DNA from: Roseivivax sp. THAF197b
Lineage (GTDB): Bacteria > Pseudomonadota > Alphaproteobacteria > Rhodobacterales > Rhodobacteraceae
DNA: 64,000 bases
NCBI RefSeq assembly: GCF_009363255.1
Contig: NZ_CP045318.1
Coordinates: forward strand, 410,001-474,000
Reading direction: 5' to 3'
Below, piece after piece: positions 29,627 to 47,589 of this stretch. How positions within the stretch are numbered: the stretch's first letter is position 1; each line of letters begins with the position of its first letter. The notes under the pieces were generated by a model. That model ran no database searches. It worked only from the letters and a program-made list of their open reading frames with translations, and was not told the origin of the DNA. A program made the position numbers and the translations under genes.

Positions 29627-30541
29627 GTGGCGCAAAACCTGACCATGGCCGCCATCCTCAAGGAGCCGCTCGACGCGGTTCGGGGCTTTGTCGCCTATCA
29701 CCGGGCGCAGGGCGTCACGCGCTTCCATCTGTGTTTCGACGACCCGGACGATCCCGCTGCCGATGCGCTGAGCCAGGAGCCGGATATCCTTGTCGAGCGG
29801 GGCAACGCCGCGTTCTGGGAACGTGTCGGCATCGGCGCGGACAAGGCCTTCCCGATGCGGCAGAACCATTTCCTGACCTATGCCTATCACGCGGCGCCGG
29901 TCGGCTGGTTTGCAGCGCTGGACGGAGACGAGTTCTTTCATCTCGATGGCCGCACACTGGCCGAGGAGCTGGATGCGCAGGAGCCGGAAACCGTGGCCGT
30001 CACCATCCGCAGCGCGGAGCATGTCCAGACGCCGCAGGATACCGGACAGTATCATTTCCGGCTGCCCCAACCGCGCTGGCTGCGGCAATTGCTTTATCCC
30101 AATTTCGCGGGGCATCTGCGCACGCGGGAGGGGTTTGTGGGCCATATCGCCGGCAAATCCTGCACGCGGACCGGGTTGGGCTCGCGCGTGCGCATCCGCC
30201 AGCATTGGGCGGCGGTCGAGGGGCGTGACCTGATCGCCGCACGGATCATGGATCATGCGGACGGCGCGCATCTCCTGCATTTCGTGGATCGCGGTTTCAT
30301 GAACTGGCGCGCAAAGCTCGATTGGCGGCTGTCCTCGCGCGGTTATGTGGACCGGATGAAGAACACGCTGCTTGCGGCGATGGAGGCCGACGCGCCCGAA
30401 GCGGAGCTGTGGAAAATCTACGCCGAGCTGCACGTGTTCGGACCGGAGCGGCTGCAGGTGCTGGCGGATTCGGGGCGGCTCCTGTCGCTGCCGGTCGCAC
30501 ACATCGGGCGCGAGGCGTCGGGCCTGGCTGTGGCAGCCTAG
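29627..30541 (+). CDS. Glycosyltransferase family 2-like protein
   Basis: 304 aa. The N-terminal strand-helix pattern MAAILKEPLDAVRGFVAYHRAQGVTRFHLCFDD, with WFAALDGDEFFHLDG (a DxD-type motif), matches the GT2-like family that includes Glyco_tranf_2_4. No signal peptide or membrane segment. The start is GTG 29627, with ggcagga nearby; ATG 29645 is the alternative. It sits between rplA and rplJ, an unusual place, bounded by the rplA terminator and a long rplJ leader. Donor and acceptor unknown. A distantly similar protein is encoded at 62752-63621. Confidence 0.7.
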   Translation: MAQNLTMAAILKEPLDAVRGFVAYHRAQGVTRFHLCFDDPDDPAADALSQEPDILVERGNAAFWERVGIGADKAFPMRQNHFLTYAYHAAPVGWFAALDGDEFFHLDGRTLAEELDAQEPETVAVTIRSAEHVQTPQDTGQYHFRLPQPRWLRQLLYPNFAGHLRTREGFVGHIAGKSCTRTGLGSRVRIRQHWAAVEGRDLIAARIMDHADGAHLLHFVDRGFMNWRAKLDWRLSSRGYVDRMKNTLLAAMEADAPEAELWKIYAELHVFGPERLQVLADSGRLLSLPVAHIGREASGLAVAA

Positions 30542-30952
30542 GCCACGGGCGGGTTCGTCGCGTGGCCGCAGGCTGAGACTGCCCAATACGGATGCATCTT
30601 GACCGGCCCGCGCGGGCAAGGCATGCTGATGCCCAGCCTTGTGACAGATGTCGGTGCATTTTGCGCCCACTGCCCCTTGGCAAAATTTCTTAAATTCTTT
30701 AGACGCAACCCTTGAGGGCATTCGTGTGATTCGCGACTGCCCTCGTTTCGTCCGAGACGGTGGGTGGTGCTGCCCCTGATGTAGCCCCGTAATTCCTGCC
30801 TGAGACGGGAAGAGCATTTTCAGTCCTTCGCTTCGCAAGAAGTGCCGGATCCGCGATTGCGACACCCCGTTCGGACCTGATCGCCGGGCTTTCCTCGGAG
30901 GGCCCAGCAAAAAGAGCCGGAGGGGAAACCCTCCAATACTTGGAGTAGAACT
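30542..30952 (+). promoter_or_regulatory. rplJL leader region
   Basis: 411 nt without a gene. The 3' part (about 30750-30950) contains paired segments including gagacggtgggtggt..., gagacggga and a 6-bp stem ggaggg/ccctcc closed by a GAAA tetraloop (30919-30934) just before the rplJ start. This is the place and style of an L10(L12) autoregulatory leader. Assignment is by position and structure; I did not verify a consensus. Confidence 0.5.
30677..30705 (+). promoter_or_regulatory. Possible rplJ promoter
   Basis: TTGGCA (30677-30682), a 17-nt AT-rich spacer, then tagacg (30700-30705). This would give a leader of about 240 nt. The -10 is weak but the setting is distinctly AT-rich. Confidence 0.4.
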
Positions 30953-31471
30953 GTGGATAGAGCCCAGAAAGAGAAAGTGGTCGAGGAACTCGGCCAGATC
31001 TTCGAAAGCTCTGGCGTCGTGGTGGTGTCTCACTACGAAGGTCTCACGGTTGCCGAGATGCAGGATCTTCGGGGTCGCGCACGCGATGCCGGGGCGTCCG
31101 TACGCGTCGCCAAGAACAGGCTCGCCAAGATCGCCCTCGACGGGAAGCCTTGCGCAAGCATCGCGACCTATCTCGAGGGCATGACCGTTCTGACCTATTC
31201 CGAAGACCCCGTGGCAGCTGCCAAGGTGGTCGAGGACTTCGCCAAGGATAACAAGAAGCTTGAGATTCTTGGCGGCGCAATGGGTGAGAGCGCTCTCGAC
31301 CGGGCCGGTGTGGAAGCCGTGTCGAAGATGCCCTCGCGCGACGAGCTTATCGCTCAGATCGCAAGCTGCATCGGCGCACCCGCATCCAACATCGCCGGCG
31401 CGATTGGCGCACCTGCTTCGAACATCGCCTCGATCCTGTCGACCATCGAAGAAAAGGCCGAGGCGGCCTAA
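30953..31471 (+). CDS. rplJ: 50S ribosomal protein L10
   Basis: 172 aa. GTG start ([19 protein letters not shown]), with [28 protein letters not shown] and KNRLAKIAL, the standard L10 N-terminal domain. The C-terminal helix that binds L7/L12 dimers carries Ala-rich repeats ([20 protein letters not shown]). The leader upstream probably gives autoregulation. rplL follows after 72 nt. Confidence 0.97.
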   Translation: MDRAQKEKVVEELGQIFESSGVVVVSHYEGLTVAEMQDLRGRARDAGASVRVAKNRLAKIALDGKPCASIATYLEGMTVLTYSEDPVAAAKVVEDFAKDNKKLEILGGAMGESALDRAGVEAVSKMPSRDELIAQIASCIGAPASNIAGAIGAPASNIASILSTIEEKAEAA

Positions 31472-31543
31472 GGCACCCAATGGGATCCTCGTGGGGTTGC
31501 ATCCCGCACGTTGGAACACATCTAGATACGGAAAGAAGTCACA

Positions 31544-31924
31544 ATGGCTGATCTGAAGAAACTCGCAGAAGACATCGTCAACCTGACGCTTCTCGAAGCC
31601 CAGGAACTCAAGACCATCCTCAAGGACGAATACGGCATCGAGCCCGCCGCTGGCGGCGCGGTCATGATGGCCGGTCCCGCAGGCGGCGACGCCGGCGCGG
31701 CTGCTGAAGAGCAGACCGAATTCGACGTCATCCTGAAGTCGGCAGGCGCCTCCAAGATCAACGTGATCAAGGAAGTCCGCGGCATCACCGGCCTTGGCCT
31801 CAAGGAAGCCAAGGAACTCGTGGAAGCGGGTGGCAAGGCCGTCAAGGAGCAGGTCTCCAAGGACGAAGCCGAAGAGATCAAGAAGAAGCTCGAAGAGGCA
31901 GGCGCCGAAGTCGAGCTCAAGTAA
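31544..31924 (+). CDS. rplL: 50S ribosomal protein L7/L12
   Basis: 126 aa acidic stalk protein. It has the N-terminal dimerisation segment ([20 protein letters not shown]), a short Ala/Gly hinge, and a C-terminal factor-binding domain [19 protein letters not shown] with [14 protein letters not shown] is gaaagaag. It precedes rpoBC as in most bacteria. Confidence 0.98.
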   Translation: MADLKKLAEDIVNLTLLEAQELKTILKDEYGIEPAAGGAVMMAGPAGGDAGAAAEEQTEFDVILKSAGASKINVIKEVRGITGLGLKEAKELVEAGGKAVKEQVSKDEAEEIKKKLEEAGAEVELK

Positions 31925-31965
31925 TCGTTCGGTCGGGGTTTCCCGGCCAGGTTACGCAAAATTCT

Positions 31966-31996
31966 GGCTGGATCCGGGGCCATCCCGGGTCCAGCC
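31966..31996 (+). other. Stable hairpin between rplL and rpoB
   Basis: A 13-bp stem ggctggatccggg/cccgggtccagcc with one G-T pair and loop gccat, without a T-run. In enterics this gap holds an attenuator and an RNase III site; this hairpin could have the same role. Confidence 0.6.
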
Positions 31997-32013
31997 GAAC
32001 CTGTCTAAGCGAG

Positions 32014-32060
32014 GCCCCTTCGCCACGGATAACAATCCGGGCAACGGGAAAGGGGCTTTT
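32014..32060 (+). terminator. Weak terminator/attenuator candidate before rpoB
   Basis: gcccctt (32014-32020) pairs with aaggggc (32050-32056) across a long loop, followed by TTTT. Being partial, it would let part of the transcription pass into rpoB. Confidence 0.4.
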
Positions 32061-32202
32061 CTCAGGCAAGGTTCCTTCGATCGGGAGGCCTCTGGTGGGA
32101 CAGGGGCCATGAATGGATCGGAGCCTTCCTTCTCGGTTGAGCGCGTGCCCGATGCCCGACGGGCGCGTCCTCGGAAGAGACACTGAAAGGTGACAAGCGA
32201 CC

Positions 32203-36342
<4,140 letters not shown>

Positions 36343-36367
36343 GGCGCGTCGCCGCCACCCCGCGTAA

Positions 36368-36397
36368 CCCACAGATTTTTATTTAAAAATCTGTGGG
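36368..36397. other. AT-rich perfect hairpin between rpoB and rpoC
   Basis: 13-bp perfect stem cccacagattttt/aaaaatctgtggg with loop attt, inside the 101-nt rpoB-rpoC gap. It is read through, since rpoC has to be made, so it may be a partial terminator, an mRNA processing site or a palindromic insertion. It is symmetric, so it would form on either strand. Confidence 0.85.
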
Positions 36398-36443
36398 CCG
36401 CGGTGCTCTTCCCCCCGCACCCTCTGAACTCTGAGGAAAAAGT

Positions 36444-40691
<4,248 letters not shown>

Positions 40692-40717
40692 GCTCCTCTT
40701 CGGTTCGGAAACAGAAA

Positions 40718-40745
40718 AGGCCCCGCAGCGATGCGGGGCCTCTTT
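40718..40745 (+). terminator. rpoBC terminator
   Basis: 10-bp stem aggccccgca/tgcggggcct with loop gcga, followed by CTTTC. It lies 26 nt past the rpoC stop. Confidence 0.9.
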
Positions 40746-40874
40746 CATTGGGGGTGGTGCGTCGGGCGCGCCGTCCTGTTTCGGGCTTGTAGACGGGACG
40801 GGCGGATCAGATCCGCGTCACCGGCTCCGGCACCTTTCTAAGATCAAAGCGTGGGCAAAATCCCACCGCCCCGA

Positions 40875-41270
40875 TCACCCCAATCGATCCGCCTTCTTGC
40901 GTACCAGTACCGTGCGTAGATCGTGCATCGCCAGAAGCAGCGCATCGGTAACCTCTTCAAGCTGGTCAGGCGTGGCCTTGGATTGCGCCCATTGGGTCGT
41001 CAGGTTCATGTGATCGATGGCACGGTGAATGTCGTCCATGTCCCGCGCCGCGACGAGGGCGCGGCGCCCATCCATCCAGGCCTCGATCTCGGCCATGTCT
41101 TCCGCGCTCAGAACGCGGTCGCCCTGCGGCTTGATCTCGCCATTGCGGATATTGACCACCGCGATGGGCTCCATTTCGATCCGCCTCTGACGGTTCTCGG
41201 TATCGAGACGGAAAACCAGCGCGCCATTCTCGCGCACGCGGAAGTAATAATCTGGCAGGTCACTGGACAT
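40875..41270 (-). CDS. Conserved hypothetical protein
   Basis: 131-aa soluble protein. The first half reads as beta strands (DYYFRVRENGALVFRLDTENR, IEMEPIAVVNIRNGEIKPQG), the second as helices (SAEDMAEIEAWMDGRRALVA, LTTQWAQSKATPDQLEEVTD). I recognise the pattern from alphaproteobacterial hypothetical proteins but no named domain. It starts 12 nt after aatA on the same strand, so it is probably cotranscribed. Confidence 0.72.
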   Translation of the reverse strand: MSSDLPDYYFRVRENGALVFRLDTENRQRRIEMEPIAVVNIRNGEIKPQGDRVLSAEDMAEIEAWMDGRRALVAARDMDDIHRAIDHMNLTTQWAQSKATPDQLEEVTDALLLAMHDLRTVLVRKKADRLG

Positions 41271-41282
41271 CTTTCAGGCTCC

Positions 41283-42518
<1,236 letters not shown>

Positions 42519-42587
42519 TCAAAGGGTTTATGGGGCGCGTTCTTGCCACGCAAGCATGCGCACGCCGAAGCAAGGGAGATTGACGAG

Positions 42588-42983
42588 ATGATGAGCGATG
42601 TTGACTGGTACGGCCCCGATGCCGCGACCTTCGGCGACCGCGTGGCCGCCGCGCGGGAGGCCGCTGGCATGAGCCCGGAGCAGCTGGCCCGGCGCATTGG
42701 GGTCAAGGCGCGTACCCTGCAGAACTGGGAGAATGACCTGTCGGAGCCGCGCGCGAACAAGCTGTCGATGCTGTCGGGGCTCTTGAACGTGTCGATGATC
42801 TGGCTCCTGACCGGCGAGGGGGAAGGCGTGGTCGGCCCGGGCGAGGCCGAGACCAGCTCCGGCGATCTGCGCGACGCGATCACGGAATTGCGCGCGATCC
42901 GCACGGATATGAAAGCCCTTGCAGAGCGGGCCGGACATCTTGAAAAGCGGCTGCGCAACGCCCTGGCAACGGAGCCCACATGA
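42588..42983 (+). CDS. XRE-family helix-turn-helix regulator
   Basis: 131 aa. A typical Cro/CI helix-turn-helix spans FGDRVAAAREAAGMSPEQLA to IGVKARTLQNWENDLSEPRA, about residues 15-60. A short C-terminal helical region (DLRDAITELRAIRTDMKALA) may mediate dimer formation. The start at 42588 lies 8 nt after gggaga. It overlaps sdhE by 4 nt, so the two are cotranscribed. Target genes unknown. Confidence 0.85.
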   Translation: MMSDVDWYGPDAATFGDRVAAAREAAGMSPEQLARRIGVKARTLQNWENDLSEPRANKLSMLSGLLNVSMIWLLTGEGEGVVGPGEAETSSGDLRDAITELRAIRTDMKALAERAGHLEKRLRNALATEPT

Positions 42984-43276
42984 TTTCGGAACAGCCACGC
43001 GACGGAGAGCCCCGCGACATCCGCATCAAGCGTCTGAAAATGCGCTCCATGCGGCGCGGCATCAAGGAAATGGATCTGATTCTGATCCATTTCTCCCAAG
43101 CGCGCCTCGATGCGATGGATGATGCGGGGCTGGGCCTTTATGACGCTCTGCTGTCGGAGAACGATCAGGACCTCTACCAATGGGTGACGGGCCAGGTGGC
43201 GCCTCCCGCGCGCTTTTCGGGCCTTGTTGCGGAGATCGCGGCCACGTCGGAAGGGGTCGTGGCTGATATCCGCTAA
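42980..43276 (+). CDS. sdhE: FAD assembly factor SdhE
   Basis: Helps attach FAD covalently to the succinate dehydrogenase flavoprotein. 98 aa with the family signature KRLKMRSMRRGIKEMDLIL (RGxxE motif) and DNDQDLYQWVTG-like ENDQDLYQWVTGQ. The C-terminal tail of about 20 aa is Ala-rich. Overlaps the regulator gene (ATGA). Confidence 0.92.
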   Translation: MISEQPRDGEPRDIRIKRLKMRSMRRGIKEMDLILIHFSQARLDAMDDAGLGLYDALLSENDQDLYQWVTGQVAPPARFSGLVAEIAATSEGVVADIR

Positions 43277-43354
43277 ACCCCGGCGCCACTTAACCTAATC
43301 TTCGGTTTTTTCGCCAATGCTGCACGCCGATCAAGGGATCAGCGGAGACAGCGA

Positions 43355-43852
43355 ATGAGCATCCATTCCCCTCTGGGGCAGGCTGGGCAAGCCAGCTTCA
43401 TGATAACCTATCTCGATGCGCTGTCGCTGGTGGAGCGACTGCATCGGCTGTTGCTCGACGTCATAAAGGACGAATTCGAGCGGGTCGGCATCTTGCAGAT
43501 CAATGCCGTGCAGGCGTTGTTGCTGTTCAATATCGGCGACAATGAAGTCACCGCCGGGGAGCTGAAGACGCGCGGCTATTACCAGGGCTCGAATGTCAGC
43601 TACAATCTCAAGAAGTTGGTCGAGGCGGGGTATATGCACCACCAGCGCTGCGAAATCGACCGCCGCGCCGTGCGCGTGAAGCTGACCGACAAGGGCCAGG
43701 AGATCCGCGCTTTGGTGGAGCAGCTATTCGCCCGGCATGCGGAAGGACTGGAAGGGAAGGGCGTTCTGGGCCCCGACGGTCTGGAAGACATCACCCATGC
43801 GCTTCGCCGGGTGGAGCGGTATTGGACCGATCAGATCCGCTATATCTACTAG
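43355..43852 (+). CDS. MarR-family winged-helix regulator, LdtR-like
   Basis: 165 aa. Winged-helix core from ILQINAVQALLLFNIGDNEVTAGEL through RGYYQGSNVSYNLKKLVEAGYMHHQRCEIDRRAVRVKLTDKG. The GYYQGSNVSYN recognition helix and overall length match LdtR, a MarR-type regulator of alphaproteobacterial envelope and stress genes. Which genes it controls cannot be told from the window. The SD is agcggagacagcg. Confidence 0.82.
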   Translation: MSIHSPLGQAGQASFMITYLDALSLVERLHRLLLDVIKDEFERVGILQINAVQALLLFNIGDNEVTAGELKTRGYYQGSNVSYNLKKLVEAGYMHHQRCEIDRRAVRVKLTDKGQEIRALVEQLFARHAEGLEGKGVLGPDGLEDITHALRRVERYWTDQIRYIY

Positions 43853-43917
43853 GCACCACACAGGCGGAGGCGGGCAGAGCGCTGTTTCCGTGCGCCGCGC
43901 ATGTTTTGCGCCGGCGT

Positions 43918-44658
43918 TTAGCCCGGCGGAGTGTCGACGGACGTGCCGCGCGGTGCGGGTTCGGCTTCACCCACGACGAGGTTGCTGATCTCGCGGAACA
44001 GCTTGCGCGTCATCGCGCGGCGATAGCCCTCATAGCCCTCTGACAATTCCACGAAGGCATTGGGCCCGTGCATGACGTTGAACTCGTAGTAATCGGCGAC
44101 CATCGGATCGGCGCCCAGTATGGCGAGCCCGTTCACCGTCACCCCTTGGAAGGGGAAATGTTTGTAAGCAAGATCAGGGCCGAAGCCGTCATTGGTGATC
44201 CCGTCGCCCGAGACATCGATCACCCGGCGCGCACAGTCTGGTCCGCGCGTCAGCAATGTCGCCCCATATCCCAGCGCGTAGCCCATCGCCGTCGGGAAAC
44301 GGGTCTGCGACCGCGGGAAGGCGCGCAGCTGGGCGATGGCCCGGTCGATGTCGGCATCATCACGCAGCGCGGTCCAATCCAGCACCAAGGCATTCTGACG
44401 CCGCCCGCTCCATTCATAGACCGCCAGCGCCACGTGACCTGGGCCGGAGAGGATCGCCCGGCGGATATCTGGATCGCCCAGGGCCGCGGCCGCCCCGTCG
44501 CGCTGGAGGATGTATTCCCGGTCATCGACCGAGCTCGAGACATCGAGCGCCAGGACAAGGGCGAGACGGCACGCGGCCGCCTGCGCTGCAGCGCCTTGCG
44601 CTAAACCTGCCGACAGCACGAGAGCCGTCAGCAGGGATGTCAGCACGGATCTTACCAA
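43918..44658 (-). CDS. DUF1194 von Willebrand factor A-like secreted protein
   Basis: About 246 aa. Signal peptide (LLTALVLSAGLAQGAAAQA), then a VWA-type domain with a MIDAS-like motif ALDVSSSVDD, GPGHVALAVYEWSG, and RRVIDVSGDGITNDG. These are typical of DUF1194. The start codon is TTG 44658 or GTG 44646; ATG exists only inside the upstream glyoxalase gene. It lies just after the glyoxalase stop on the same strand and is likely cotranscribed. Function unknown, probably periplasmic. Confidence 0.8.
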   Translation of the reverse strand: MVRSVLTSLLTALVLSAGLAQGAAAQAAACRLALVLALDVSSSVDDREYILQRDGAAAALGDPDIRRAILSGPGHVALAVYEWSGRRQNALVLDWTALRDDADIDRAIAQLRAFPRSQTRFPTAMGYALGYGATLLTRGPDCARRVIDVSGDGITNDGFGPDLAYKHFPFQGVTVNGLAILGADPMVADYYEFNVMHGPNAFVELSEGYEGYRRAMTRKLFREISNLVVGEAEPAPRGTSVDTPPG

Positions 44659-44662
44659 GGTC

Positions 44663-45097
44663 TTACCAATGGCCCGTGTTTTCCATGGACGCCCAGGGCT
44701 CCTGCGGCTCTTTCGCATCGCCCTTCTGCAACAGCTCCACCGAGACGTTGTCGGGCGAGCGCACGAAGGCCATGTGCCCGTCGCGGGGCGGACGATTGAT
44801 GGTCACACCCGCATCCATCAGGGTCTGGCACATCTCGTAGATGTCATCCACGCGGTAGGCCAGATGCCCGAAATGGCGGCTGTCCGAGGGCAGGCCGTCA
44901 TCGCCGTCCCAGTTATAGGTCAGCTCCACATCGGCGCGTCCATCGTCCTGATCGGGCGGGCACAGGAAGACGAGCGTGAAGCGGCCCGCTTCCACATCCT
45001 TGCGCATCCGCTCCTTCAGGCCGAGGAGCTTGTAAAATTCGATGGATTTTTCGAGGTCCTTCACGCGGACCATCGTGTGCAGATATTCGATGGACAT
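44663..45097 (-). CDS. gloA: Lactoylglutathione lyase (glyoxalase I)
   Basis: Isomerises the methylglyoxal-glutathione hemithioacetal to S-lactoylglutathione. 144-aa VOC-fold protein. The metal ligands are visible in order: His in LHTMVRVKDLEKSIEFYK, Glu in ADVELTYNW, His in RHFGHLAYRVDD, Glu in SVELLQKG. Length is close to the usual 130-140 aa. It is followed on the same strand by the DUF1194 gene. Confidence 0.93.
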   Translation of the reverse strand: MSIEYLHTMVRVKDLEKSIEFYKLLGLKERMRKDVEAGRFTLVFLCPPDQDDGRADVELTYNWDGDDGLPSDSRHFGHLAYRVDDIYEMCQTLMDAGVTINRPPRDGHMAFVRSPDNVSVELLQKGDAKEPQEPWASMENTGHW

Positions 45098-45183
45098 CTG
45101 TGTCCTTCCTTCCTTTCGGTTGCTGCCGATAGGGTAGGGGGATGGGCGCTGCTGTCTAGGCGTCGTGTTGCGCCGTGATCGGA

Positions 45184-46578
45184 TCAGAAGGCGGATTTGA
45201 TACCGAAACTGACGCTCACTTCCTCGGTATCGAAGCGGCTGACATTGCTGTCTCGGTTCTGAGCGGTCACGCTGACCTCCGGCACGAAGCCCGCATAGTC
45301 GAGCGCGCCGAATTCCATGTTCAGCCCCACCGCCCAGGCGCGGTCCTGCCGTCCGCCCGGCACATCGAGCACGCCGACGATGTAATCGGGGTAATCTTCC
45401 TCGCGCAGTGAGACCTGCCCGGTCAGCCCGATGCCCAGGACCGGGCGACCATGCGCATAGCTCACGCTGATGCCCTGCGCGGTGCCGTCCTGAAAGGTGT
45501 TGCGCGGATCGCTGGTCTGGCCGCTGATCGTGCCGTCGATGCGGCTGCCGCCGGGCAGCGCGAAGCTGAGGCCGAGCTGGAGCGTGCGGTAGGTTTCCAC
45601 GTCATCCGGATAGGCCTCCGGCGTGCGGTCTTCCTGCGAGAAGGCGGTTGAGAGACGCAGCTTGTCGGTCAGCAGGACCCAGCCCTCGACCTGGCCCTTG
45701 CGGAAATCATGCAACTCCGCGCCGCCATACCAGGTCCGCCCGCCGGTCACGGTCAGTCGTCCGCCCGCGCGGCCTCCGGGCAGGATCGCATCCTGCTGCA
45801 GACCGGCCGTCATGGTGGTCTGGTCGAAATCCGAATCGCTGAGGTCAGGGGCCTGGTCCTCGGCATCCGCACTCAGATCGACCCGTCGCTCGAACTGGGA
45901 ATACAGCAGACGGGTCCGCCATAGATCGCCTTGGGCGATCCGGTAGGACAAATCGACCGAGGCGCGCGCCTCGACCCCGTCCAACGCCTGTGCCGAGCCC
46001 GACAGGATGCCCACCGCGTCCTGGCCCGCAATGGTGTTGTACTCGTCCGAGGAGCCGTCATTTACGTTGGACGAGGGCGTGATCGAGGCAGCGATGTTGA
46101 AGCGGAACGGGTTGATGGCCCGCACCCGGCGATAATCGCGCGCGACGACGGCTTCGGCCTGGGCATTCGGGGCGGTCTGATATGCGCGGCGAAGCCAGTA
46201 TTGCGACAGCGTGTAATGCTCTTCGGCCAATGCGGCCCGCGCGGCAATCGACGAGGCAGCAAAGCGGGCGTCCGGCTCATCTGCGAGGCGGAACATGCGC
46301 CGAGCGGCCTGCCGCGCCTTGGTCGGTGACTTTCGGGCCTCGGCGGCCTTGGCGGTCAGGTAATGCGCCTCGACATCGTCTGGATCGGCCTTCAAAAGCC
46401 CCGCGATGATCGCCTCGGCTCCGTCGATATGCCCGAAACGTATGAGCTCGAGCGCCATCTGCCGCGCTTCGGGGCGCGACATGGCCAAAGCCTGTTTCGG
46501 ATCATCGGACGCGGAGACGGCGCCCCCGATCGGGGCGCCGCAAGTCAGCAGGATCGCAAGGGATGCGGCAAGGCGCAT
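45184..46578 (-). CDS. Slam-like outer-membrane translocon (surface lipoprotein assembly modifier)
   Basis: 464 aa. Signal peptide (MRLAASLAILLTCGAPIGG) then TPR-like helices (about 38-145: ALELIRFGHIDGAEAIIAGL, DDVEAHYLTAKAAEA). The DUF560 barrel starts with INPFRFNIAASITPSSNVND, a Slam-type junction, and continues with alternating strands to a terminal Phe (SVSFGIKSAF), the outer-membrane barrel signal. Slam proteins move lipoproteins to the cell surface (type XI secretion). The neighbouring lipoprotein gene, 3 nt upstream in the same operon, is the likely substrate. Identified by pattern, not by alignment. Confidence 0.8.
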   Translation of the reverse strand: MRLAASLAILLTCGAPIGGAVSASDDPKQALAMSRPEARQMALELIRFGHIDGAEAIIAGLLKADPDDVEAHYLTAKAAEARKSPTKARQAARRMFRLADEPDARFAASSIAARAALAEEHYTLSQYWLRRAYQTAPNAQAEAVVARDYRRVRAINPFRFNIAASITPSSNVNDGSSDEYNTIAGQDAVGILSGSAQALDGVEARASVDLSYRIAQGDLWRTRLLYSQFERRVDLSADAEDQAPDLSDSDFDQTTMTAGLQQDAILPGGRAGGRLTVTGGRTWYGGAELHDFRKGQVEGWVLLTDKLRLSTAFSQEDRTPEAYPDDVETYRTLQLGLSFALPGGSRIDGTISGQTSDPRNTFQDGTAQGISVSYAHGRPVLGIGLTGQVSLREEDYPDYIVGVLDVPGGRQDRAWAVGLNMEFGALDYAGFVPEVSVTAQNRDSNVSRFDTEEVSVSFGIKSAF

Positions 46579-46581
46579 GGA

Positions 46582-47589
46582 TTACGGGTTGACCTGATTG
46601 CACAGCGCGTCGTTTGCCGCGGCGGTGCCGCATTGCTCGAGCGTGAAGACGCCCCATTCCAGTTCGTTCTCAAGACCGAGCTGATTGCTCGTGCCATCGA
46701 TCTGGTCCAGCTGGATGCCCCCGACGATGGATTGCGCATTGTCGCCATCGAATTCGCCCGCGTAGCTGCCGACTGCAATGTCGTCGATGCCCTGCCAGTC
46801 AGGATCGCTTTGTTGCAGCGAGTATTCCACGGTCCCCGTGAAGGCACCGGCGTCGGTGATCTCGGTATTGACGAGGACGACGGAAGGCAGGCTGTTGCCG
46901 GTATCGGTGATCTCGCGGTCGTAGATGTTCCCCTCGACGCGATTGTCGGCGAAATCCGCGTTCATGAAGACGGTGCCGGTGACCTCGGCCGCCTGGCTCG
47001 GGATAAGCTCTGCGGGGGTCGTGGGATCGACCGGGAGCAGGTCTTCACCCGATCCGCCGCCATTGAGCAGACCCACATACCGCCCGACATAGGAGACAAG
47101 ACCCGTCGTGTTGCTGACCTGAGGTGCGGAATAGGTGCCCGACGTCTCGTAGTAATCGCCGGTGAAATACTCGTTGTAGGGTCCGCCTGTCGCAACGACC
47201 GTCGCGCGCGCGCCGGTCGAGGTCGTATTGGTGTAGGCCGTGGCGTGCCGGTCCAGCGCGTCGTCCTGCTTGGTATAGGCTTCGAACCCGTTGCGATCGA
47301 GCGCGGGTGCTCGCGTATAAACCGCCTCATAGGGCGTATCGTCGAGATAGATGCCTTCGACGAGAAGGGTATCCGAGGCCGAGTCGTAGCTGACATTGCT
47401 GACGTTGCGCGCGATGTTTTGCGGGATGCGTGCCGCGTCCTCGTCATCCGTGCCGCCATTGCCGCCGCCCGTATCGTCGTCCTCTTCTTCCTCGGCGCCG
47501 CGGGAGATCGGGTTGTCGCCGCTGCCTCCACCGGAGTCGCACGCGGAAAGTATCGCCAGCGCGATGAGCATTGCAAGAATGCGCGTCAT
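46582..47589 (-). CDS. TbpB-like barrel lipoprotein, likely Slam substrate
   Basis: 335 aa. The lipobox is ALAILSAC with Cys at about residue 17, followed by a Gly/Ser and acidic linker (SGGGSGDN ... EEEEDDDTGGG), typical of surface lipoproteins. The folded part is beta-rich. The C-terminal half (about 215-325) resembles the TbpB-type eight-stranded barrel: TGTVFMNADFADNRVEGNIYD, TGTVEYSLQQ, GSYAGEFDGDNAQSIVGGI. Two Cys near the C-terminus (EQCG, DALCNQ) may pair. First gene of the operon with the Slam homologue; ligand unknown. Diverges from thyX with 198 nt between. Confidence 0.78.
   Translation of the reverse strand: MTRILAMLIALAILSACDSGGGSGDNPISRGAEEEEDDDTGGGNGGTDDEDAARIPQNIARNVSNVSYDSASDTLLVEGIYLDDTPYEAVYTRAPALDRNGFEAYTKQDDALDRHATAYTNTTSTGARATVVATGGPYNEYFTGDYYETSGTYSAPQVSNTTGLVSYVGRYVGLLNGGGSGEDLLPVDPTTPAELIPSQAAEVTGTVFMNADFADNRVEGNIYDREITDTGNSLPSVVLVNTEITDAGAFTGTVEYSLQQSDPDWQGIDDIAVGSYAGEFDGDNAQSIVGGIQLDQIDGTSNQLGLENELEWGVFTLEQCGTAAANDALCNQVNP

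Noticed and set aside
46582..47589. Assignment of the TbpB-like lipoprotein to transferrin or haem uptake
   Set aside because: No TonB-dependent receptor or iron genes are adjacent, and only barrel-like resemblance is visible; ligand left open.
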